Assembly (NCBI GenBank): GCA_002803225.1
Contig: NXFV01001592.1
Coordinates: 1-11,549 of the forward strand
DNA: 11,549 nucleotides
Reading direction: 5' to 3'
Source: Gamarada debralockiae
Taxonomy: Eukaryota > Ascomycota > Leotiomycetes > Helotiales > Hyphodiscaceae
The notes below the pieces were generated by a model. The model saw only the letters and a program-made list of their open reading frames with translations, did no database searches and was not told the origin of the DNA. Position numbers and translations under genes: made by a program. Below are positions 7,097 to 11,549 of this stretch, piece by piece. Numbering within the stretch: the first letter of the stretch is position 1; every line of letters begins with the position of its first letter.

Positions 7097-8832
7097 ATGA
7101 AGGCCGGATCTACTACCCTCGCTTTCCTGTTCGGGCTCTACGACATCACAGCGGCATCATGTGCCCATGGAACTAACCTTATGAAGCGACAGGTTTCTGA
7201 GCGTGCAGGAAGTGGCGGAACTGTCAAAACTGTTGCAGTTGGGACCTTTGGGTATATTGGAGAGATCGGGCCGTGAGTAATCTTTTGATGCTCCTATTCG
7301 CTCACTTGAGAAATCCGGAATAGGGAGCGGTTGAGCGAGATCCCAGTCGTTTGCTGAAGCTGAACAACCCTGCTCTCATCCTTGTCCTAGCCTTCCGGCG
7401 TCTTTCTTGGAAAATGGCGATCGCTTGAAAGTTGTGAACGATTCACTTTTATACATGCTGACCGCATACAGTGCGAACTGGGCTAGCCTCGCAGAGGAGA
7501 ATCTAGCTTGTGCGACAAGCACAGTGCAGTCTCCGATCGATGGTACGTGTTCTTGAGACTATTCTTACCTGGGATCATACTGACTCAAAGATGCCGTCCA
7601 GTAACAAACACCTCCACTACACTAGTTGCACCTGGGACTCTCGCCATTACCTTCCCTAAAATCGAATCGGCCGAATTTGAGAACCTCGGGACAACCATTG
7701 AGGTCGTGATGGAAGGCAAGAACGCTAGTACAACTGTAGATGGCAGAGTGTGAGTTACTGTCATATCCGAGATCAATATTTCTGTGCCTCAATGATTGAG
7801 AGTGACTGGCATCCGAGCTGAAACGAATAGACCGATTCCCTTCACTGATCTTTACTGACCAGTAACAGGTTCGATTTAAAGCAATTCCACTTCCATTCAC
7901 CCAGTGAGCATACCATCGACGGAGAACATTTCCCCTTGGAAATGCATATGGTCCATCAGGCAGCAGGTATATGTCCAGAACCATTTCCTACTTCCTCGAT
8001 CATTCAGGGAATTTCAAGGATTGGTACATCAAATCATTTGCCTGCTCTCAGCAATCCGTTTTGAATCACTCATTTTAGTTCAACGACTCAATAACCCTTG
8101 ATCGTCTCCCTTATTTGAAAGAGGCGCTTTGAGCTATTTCCTTCTTTCAACAATATGTCTCTTAATCGTTCATCTCCTTTCAGAGATTTACGGCGGAACC
8201 CTACTAACCAGTGGTTTCCCCCCAGATGGAGCTATTGCGGTCATCGCTACCCTATTCCAACTGAGTGAGGGCGGCGAGACGACTTCCCTACTAACATCCA
8301 TTATGGAGAACATCGGTGCTGTCTCCCAACCAGGCTCTGTGACCGAGACAGGAGCTCTGGATTTCTCCTGCCTCGTGTCTACGCTGTCCAAACAGTCAAT
8401 GCACACTTACTCTGGATCTCTTACCACTCCCCCATGTGCCGAAGGTCTGACTTTTTACGTCGCCTCTGAGCAATTACCTCTTGACGTGGCCACGTATAAT
8501 AAGATCAAAGCGGTCGTCGGGTTCAACTCAAGATTCACACAGAACACACCGGGTGGGGAGAACGTGTTGACTACGAACTGTAAGACTGTTGCCACCAGAG
8601 GTGCTACTACATCCAATGGTAAGTCTACTTCTGTGGAGTTCCCTGCTGCTGAGGTTGGTAGTTGTATTTGGTATCACTCCCTGTGTTTTCTTGAGTACGG
8701 AATTGCTGACCTGCTACTGCGCTTTTATAGGAAAGCACTAACGCAACGATAATTATTGGAGCAAGCGATGCGGAGGCTGCAGACAGTGTGAAGTCTCTGA
8801 CTGCCATTGATTTAGGAGCTCTTGGGTTATGA
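7097..8832 (+). CDS. Secreted alpha-class carbonic anhydrase (six exons)
   Basis: It catalyses reversible hydration of CO2 to bicarbonate with a zinc ion and probably acts outside the cell or at the wall. Exons that give one continuous frame are 7097-7272, 7472-7542, 7602-7749, 7869-7966, 8226-8653 and 8731-8832, for 340 residues. Residues 1 to about 21 form a signal peptide, followed by a Kex2-like KR at 30-31. The alpha-CA landmarks are FGYIGEIGPANW (51-62), CATSTVQSPID (72-82), QFHFHSPSEH (137-146), EMHMVH (156-161) and SLTTPPC (229-235). The zinc ligands are H139, H141 and H158. E145 and T231 match the Glu106/Thr199 pair of human CA II. C72 and C235 would form the usual disulphide. The core ends near KAVVGFNSRFTQNTPGGENV. 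The last splice is weak (GTTGGT donor); using the strong GTAAGT at 8619 instead gives 298 residues. The tail has a loose GPI-signal look. No disabling change is visible in the core. Confidence 0.85.
7273..7471 (+). other. Intron 1 of the carbonic anhydrase gene
   Basis: A GTGAGT donor lies at 7273 and a GCTGACCGCATACAG branch-plus-acceptor ends at 7471. This 199-bp intron is preferred over a shorter one ending at 7390, because only the longer one joins GEIGP to ANWASLAEEN, as in the alpha-CA family. The shorter version is also open, and would add about 27 unrelated residues. Confidence 0.75.
7967..8225 (+). other. Intron 4 of the carbonic anhydrase gene, two possible acceptors
   Basis: The donor GTATAT lies at 7967. 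An acceptor at 8225 (CCCCCCAG) joins MVHQAA to DGAIAVIATLF and fits the family. A second acceptor at 8183 (CCTTTCAG) is in the same phase and would add 14 residues. The intron is 259 or 217 bp, longer than the other introns. Confidence 0.6.
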
Positions 8833-8949
8833 GACCTCCGATGTATTTAGAATCTCGAAGAGAAAGACTTGGTTGTTAACTACATCCATAAAAACTAGAA
8901 TCAGAGATATGTCCTTCCTGTCATACACTTCCAATTTAGGGCACGCAGC
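8833..8949. other. 3' flank of the carbonic anhydrase gene
   Basis: No coding potential is evident. An AT-rich CCATAAAAACT near 8886 could serve as a weak polyadenylation signal for the gene that ends at 8832. No canonical AATAAA is present. Confidence 0.25.
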
Positions 8950-9076
8950 GGGTACCCATGGGGTCCCACCAGGTGTCACTACCCAACCCCCAGGTGACCC
9001 ATGGGCTGGGTAGTAGAAGTAGAGAGCCCGTAAGGCTTGGGGCTCTGTGGGTATGAGTAATCGGGCGGGTAACCCG
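8950..9076. repeat. Cluster of GC-rich palindromes
   Basis: Several inverted repeats are packed into about 125 bp. GGGTACCC lies at 8950-8957. ACTACCCA (8978-8985) pairs with TGGGTAGT (9007-9014), extended by CCC/GGG. AGAGCCC (9023-9029) pairs with GGGCTCT (9040-9046). GGGTAACCC lies near 9067-9075. ACCCATGGG-type motifs also recur at 8953 and 8998. The block is much more GC-rich than the surrounding sequence and has no open frame of note. It may be a structured non-autonomous element or part of one. Confidence 0.55.
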
Positions 9077-9659
9077 AGTATAACACGTGCTCTATGTGAC
9101 TATTTTCTATTTTCATGCCATTTAAAGAGCTATATGGTTCAGTTTGATCAGGCGTTTTTATTCTATTCAAAAGAAAGTACTATAAGTCTAGTAGAACGTG
9201 ATATACCATAGTTTTTACCTCCACAGAGAAGGATTGTCAGTTAAGCTGTATTTTGGGGACGAAATATAGTGGCATTTCTAGGACTAGCTAATATCTAAGG
9301 AGCTGGGATACAAGGAGGGGAAGAGCTCTCTTATATCACAAAAGAGGCGGAGATACAGGCTATACCAGATTTAGCGGCTCCAACCAACAAGGATGTCCAT
9401 GGTACGGCGATAGCAAGCTATATTATTGTTAGCGCAGGAAATTACGAAATCGGACGGTGATTTTTTTCTTCTGAACGGGCAACTACATACCTATCTTATC
9501 GTTGTTTGAGCGTGTGGCTATTATAAGGGTCACAAGTGGGACCATCAAGCTAACTTTGTGATTTTCTGAATGACTACCTATATCCTAGCTTATCCGTGAT
9601 AGAGATGTATCATTCCCTTAGGCTCGCATATATCCAATCTGTGTTTGGAATTCCAGAAG
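9077..9659. other. AT-rich stretch without a gene
   Basis: Frames are short and frequently interrupted on both strands. The sequence is rich in TA steps and CTA/TAG, as in many decayed fungal intergenic regions. I see no domain, tRNA or clear repeat. Confidence 0.45.
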
Positions 9660-9908
9660 TACTTTTACAGTACCGTACTTCAGGTTTCTGCTCGACTCCT
9701 AGTGCTTGCGCGATCCAATTCTCGATGTCACCAAGGTCCAAGCCATCGATCCTGGAATATTGAAACGGAAGTTTTGTCTGAAATCTACAGCCATGGCATT
9801 CGCCATCAATGGTAAGCTGTGGATAGCCCCAAAGTCCATCTCTACAACAGCTCTCATCGCACTGTTGGAGGCTCTCACTTCTCCAAACCAGCCATATCTA
9901 TTTCCCAT
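9660..9908 (-). pseudogene. Minus-strand coding-like relic, family unknown
   Basis: On the minus strand the translation from 9908 includes RAVVEMDFGAIHSLPL, then ANAMAVDFRQNFRFNIPG. After one frame change near 9757 it continues as IDGLDLGDIENWIAQALGVE. The two parts join naturally and have a helix-rich globular look. The plus strand is also open from 9706 to 10017 for 103 codons, so the strand is not certain. I prefer the minus strand because of its acidic, helix-like and well balanced composition. I do not recognise the family, although the length and helix pattern would suit an acyl-carrier-like or other small helical domain. Confidence 0.35.
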
Positions 9909-10022
9909 TCTGTTTATGTATGACTACCACGAAAGTCAGACTCTAATCTCATCCTCGCCTGTTCCGTTTTGGTCTCAGGTCGTGAGCAGCGGCCGCTTTT
10001 ACCTGAGTCCGGAGTGAGCAAA

Positions 10023-10126
10023 CCTGAGCAGAGCCTCAGCATGCCTAAGCCGAGCCTGAGCACGCCTGAGCAGAGCCTGAGCCGAGCTTGAGCACCCTGA
10101 GCACGCCCTGAGTCAGCCTGATCACC
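10023..10126 (+). repeat. Minisatellite of 10-11 bp CCTGAGC units
   Basis: About ten degenerate units beginning CCTGAG (variants CCTCAG, CCTAAG, CTTGAG, CCTGAT) follow one another, with lengths of 9 to 11 bp and a total of 104 bp. The mean period is about 10.4 bp. A single outlying unit occurs at 10002. The array is non-coding and much richer in GC than its flanks. Confidence 0.85.
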
Positions 10127-10648
10127 ATAATGCGGGTCCCATTTTAGGTCCCCTGTGTGCCCCAGCTACAGCTTCCTAGCCGAGTTTGCCAAGGCACTCA
10201 TTCTGCTTCCCTTACAAGGGATCCTGTCAAAGCTGATTTTGGATCCTCAATGGGATTACTGCACATAATTAAGTACACTATTCCATAAACTTCTTTAATA
10301 TACAACGAACATAACAATATCACAAAGAAACATATTCTAATAGCTTCTCTAATCTTGAGGTACATTTCTATTACATCACAACAGCAAGCAGCAGATCATT
10401 CTGTATAGTTTCCAAAGTTACATAACAATGTGAGGTGGCGTGGAATGGACTATGTGACAGTCCTTTGCTCACAGTATATTGAACCCAATATTTCATGGTT
10501 AAGATAAGTAATTAGCCACACTTCTCTCTTCACAGACAGCCTGAGCTTAATACTTTTATCGAATGCGTTTCTTGATAGCAACCAACTGGTGGATCAACTT
10601 GGAGGAACCAGGCGGTACAGAAGCTCTAAGACGGGATGCTATGTCCAT
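10127..10648. other. Non-coding stretch between minisatellite and DUF7924-like relic
   Basis: The first 130 bp are GC-moderate and the rest is AT-rich, with runs such as TTAATATACAACG. No frame of interest is present. If the minus-strand gene ending at 10649 were ever active, its 3' untranslated region would lie here. Confidence 0.4.
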
Positions 10649-11032
10649 TCACAAGGTCAAACAATCTTGCCAATAGATCCACCTTTGTAACAATGTTCTT
10701 TTGCGAATTCTCCCCTGGCGAATCTTTCCATCCTCAAAGCTGTAAACATTTGTAGTGAACTGGTATGCCGTCCATTTCTCGTTGCCATCCAGTTCCGTAA
10801 AGTCAAATGTACGGATAGGATGGCGGTAGAAGGTGATGTTGTTTCCGTCGATTATAGAATAGTGGCCGTAGATTCTCACTGTCCGGTGATCGTGCGAGAC
10901 TGAGAAGGAGAGGATTTCCCGATGGAGCTCTGTTTCGCGCTTTCCAAGTCTAAAGAGTTCGACTACAGAGAGCCGACGATAAGAGGAATGTACTATTATG
11001 CCTTTCTTTCTCTGATAGACCCAATAGCCCAT
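10649..11032 (-). pseudogene. DUF7924-like C-terminal domain fragment
   Basis: The 127-residue minus-strand frame holds a block that I recognise as like the C-terminal part of the fungal DUF7924 domain (residues about 22-97, 10969 down to 10742). Key stretches are SVVELFRLGKRETELHREIL, then SHDHRTVRIYGHY, FYRHPIRTFDF and EKWTAYQFTTNVY. The role of this domain is not known. It is common and often multicopy in some Pezizomycotina. Upstream, where the family normally has a Q/R-N-A-H-S block, a neighbouring frame reads RHNSTFLLSS, suggesting a frame change near 10975. After NVY the expected continuation is lost and the frame ends in unrelated residues. The N-terminal two thirds is missing. I call it a truncated relic. 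The family name is from memory and unverified. Confidence 0.6.
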
Positions 11033-11274
11033 TTCGCCTTGCAGCCTTCTCGTGGTTCTTCTTTATTCCACTGTTGGGCCTTCATAACATCACATTGTTT
11101 GAAATACCCGACACCTCGGGACAACATGGGGTATATTTACAATAGAACCAACATGGTCAACCAGATTCGAGGTCTGCTAGACGGCAGGAAGTATAGGAGA
11201 GCATCTTCAACGGAAATAATATGGTCAACTAAGCCGAGGCCCGCCAGGAACTGGAAGGAGTGCATTGAACGCTA

Positions 11275-11520
11275 TTATTCAACTTGCTCTGCGCTTCTGG
11301 GTAATCGGACCTTCGTCGCCGCGCCGACGAACAAGGCATCTGGAATAATAAAAGCACTATCGACCCAGTGCAATTTGAACCTTTGTCCTGGAGACACATT
11401 GCAGCGATCTGAATTCAAGGTGCCTTCGCCATCACGAAAGCATAGGGGGTCATCCAGTGCGTAACTCGCCACCAACATCAATCCCAGTGTTGTTATGAGA
11501 ACCCTAATACTGAGGTGCAT
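11275..11520 (-). CDS. Small secreted protein candidate, 81 residues or first exon
   Basis: The frame starts at a true ATG (11520-11518 on the minus strand). Its first residues, MHLSIRVLITTLGLMLVASY, form a convincing signal peptide with a basic n-region, a hydrophobic core and a likely cut near A-S-Y-A. The mature part has two cysteines, in DPLCFRDGEG and SDRCNVSPG, and ends RSAEQVE at a stop. I do not recognise a family. It could be a complete small secreted protein, the first exon of a longer one, or a broken gene. It lies about 240 bp upstream of the DUF7924-like fragment on the same strand, in a different frame, and no splice linking them is convincing. The plus-strand frame 10922-11464 over the same area shows no domain and is treated as its shadow. 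Confidence 0.45.
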   Translation of the reverse strand: MHLSIRVLITTLGLMLVASYALDDPLCFRDGEGTLNSDRCNVSPGQRFKLHWVDSAFIIPDALFVGAATKVRLPRSAEQVE

Positions 11521-11549
11521 ATAGCGCTAGTCCAAAATAGGCTTCGAAA

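Noticed and set aside
7392..7471. Extra coding sequence in carbonic anhydrase exon 2 (acceptor at 7390)
   Set aside because: It is open and in phase, but it would insert about 27 residues between GEIGP and the conserved N-W, which are adjacent in the family.
8129..8752. Plus-strand 207-codon frame as an independent gene
   Set aside because: It is exon 5 of the carbonic anhydrase gene extended by chance into introns 4 and 5.
10922..11464. Plus-strand open frame of 180 codons, the longest complete frame near the right end
   Set aside because: It lies opposite the DUF7924-like fragment and the signal-peptide ORF. Its translation has no recognisable domain, so it is best explained as antisense shadow.

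Overview
The window looks like an accessory, repeat-rich piece of a filamentous ascomycete (Pezizomycotina) nuclear genome. The main reasons are short introns with GTAAGT or GTGAGT donors and CTGAC-type branch sites, a fungal-type CBM1 cellulose-binding module, a secreted alpha-carbonic anhydrase with a Kex2-like KR site, and a fragment resembling the fungal DUF7924 domain. Nothing fixes the species. DUF7924 would suit a leotiomycete, but that is inference. There is no sign of operons, Shine-Dalgarno sites, rRNA or CRISPR.

Left part (1-3600): no intact gene is recognised, and the content looks like relics. There is a MITE-like element with about 43-bp inverted ends (364-595), two successive tRNA-like pol III box pairs suggesting a tRNA-derived SINE remnant (910-1061), an LTR-like block (1109-1291), and the C-terminal end of a Tc1/mariner transposase (1381-1613) with a possible 3' end. 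After these come a frame-split coding-like stretch of unknown family (1920-2218), an orphan but well conserved CBM1 (2587-2760), and a strong hairpin (3519-3546).

Middle (3885-5294): a heavily decayed gene for an anhydro-N-acetylmuramic acid kinase (AnmK) homologue. This enzyme family acts on an anhydro-sugar from bacterial peptidoglycan. Two introns can still be placed exactly. The coding sequence carries at least five in-frame stops, four frame changes and a small deletion that removes part of a conserved glycine-rich motif. About 1.8 kb of gene-poor sequence follows.

Right part (7097-8832): the only gene that looks functional, a six-exon alpha-carbonic anhydrase predicted to be secreted. 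All three zinc histidines are present. Two points of its structure are uncertain: the acceptor of a long fourth intron, and the splice that sets its C-terminus. Beyond it lie a cluster of GC-rich palindromes (8950-9076), a minus-strand coding-like relic (about 9660-9908), a decamer-period minisatellite (10023-10126), a minus-strand DUF7924-like fragment (10649-11032) and a minus-strand ORF with a clear signal peptide (11275-11520).

The genes do not form a pathway. The layout is one live secreted enzyme gene surrounded by gene and transposon relics. Calls rest on reading the translations by eye and on recalled family motifs. No database search was run.
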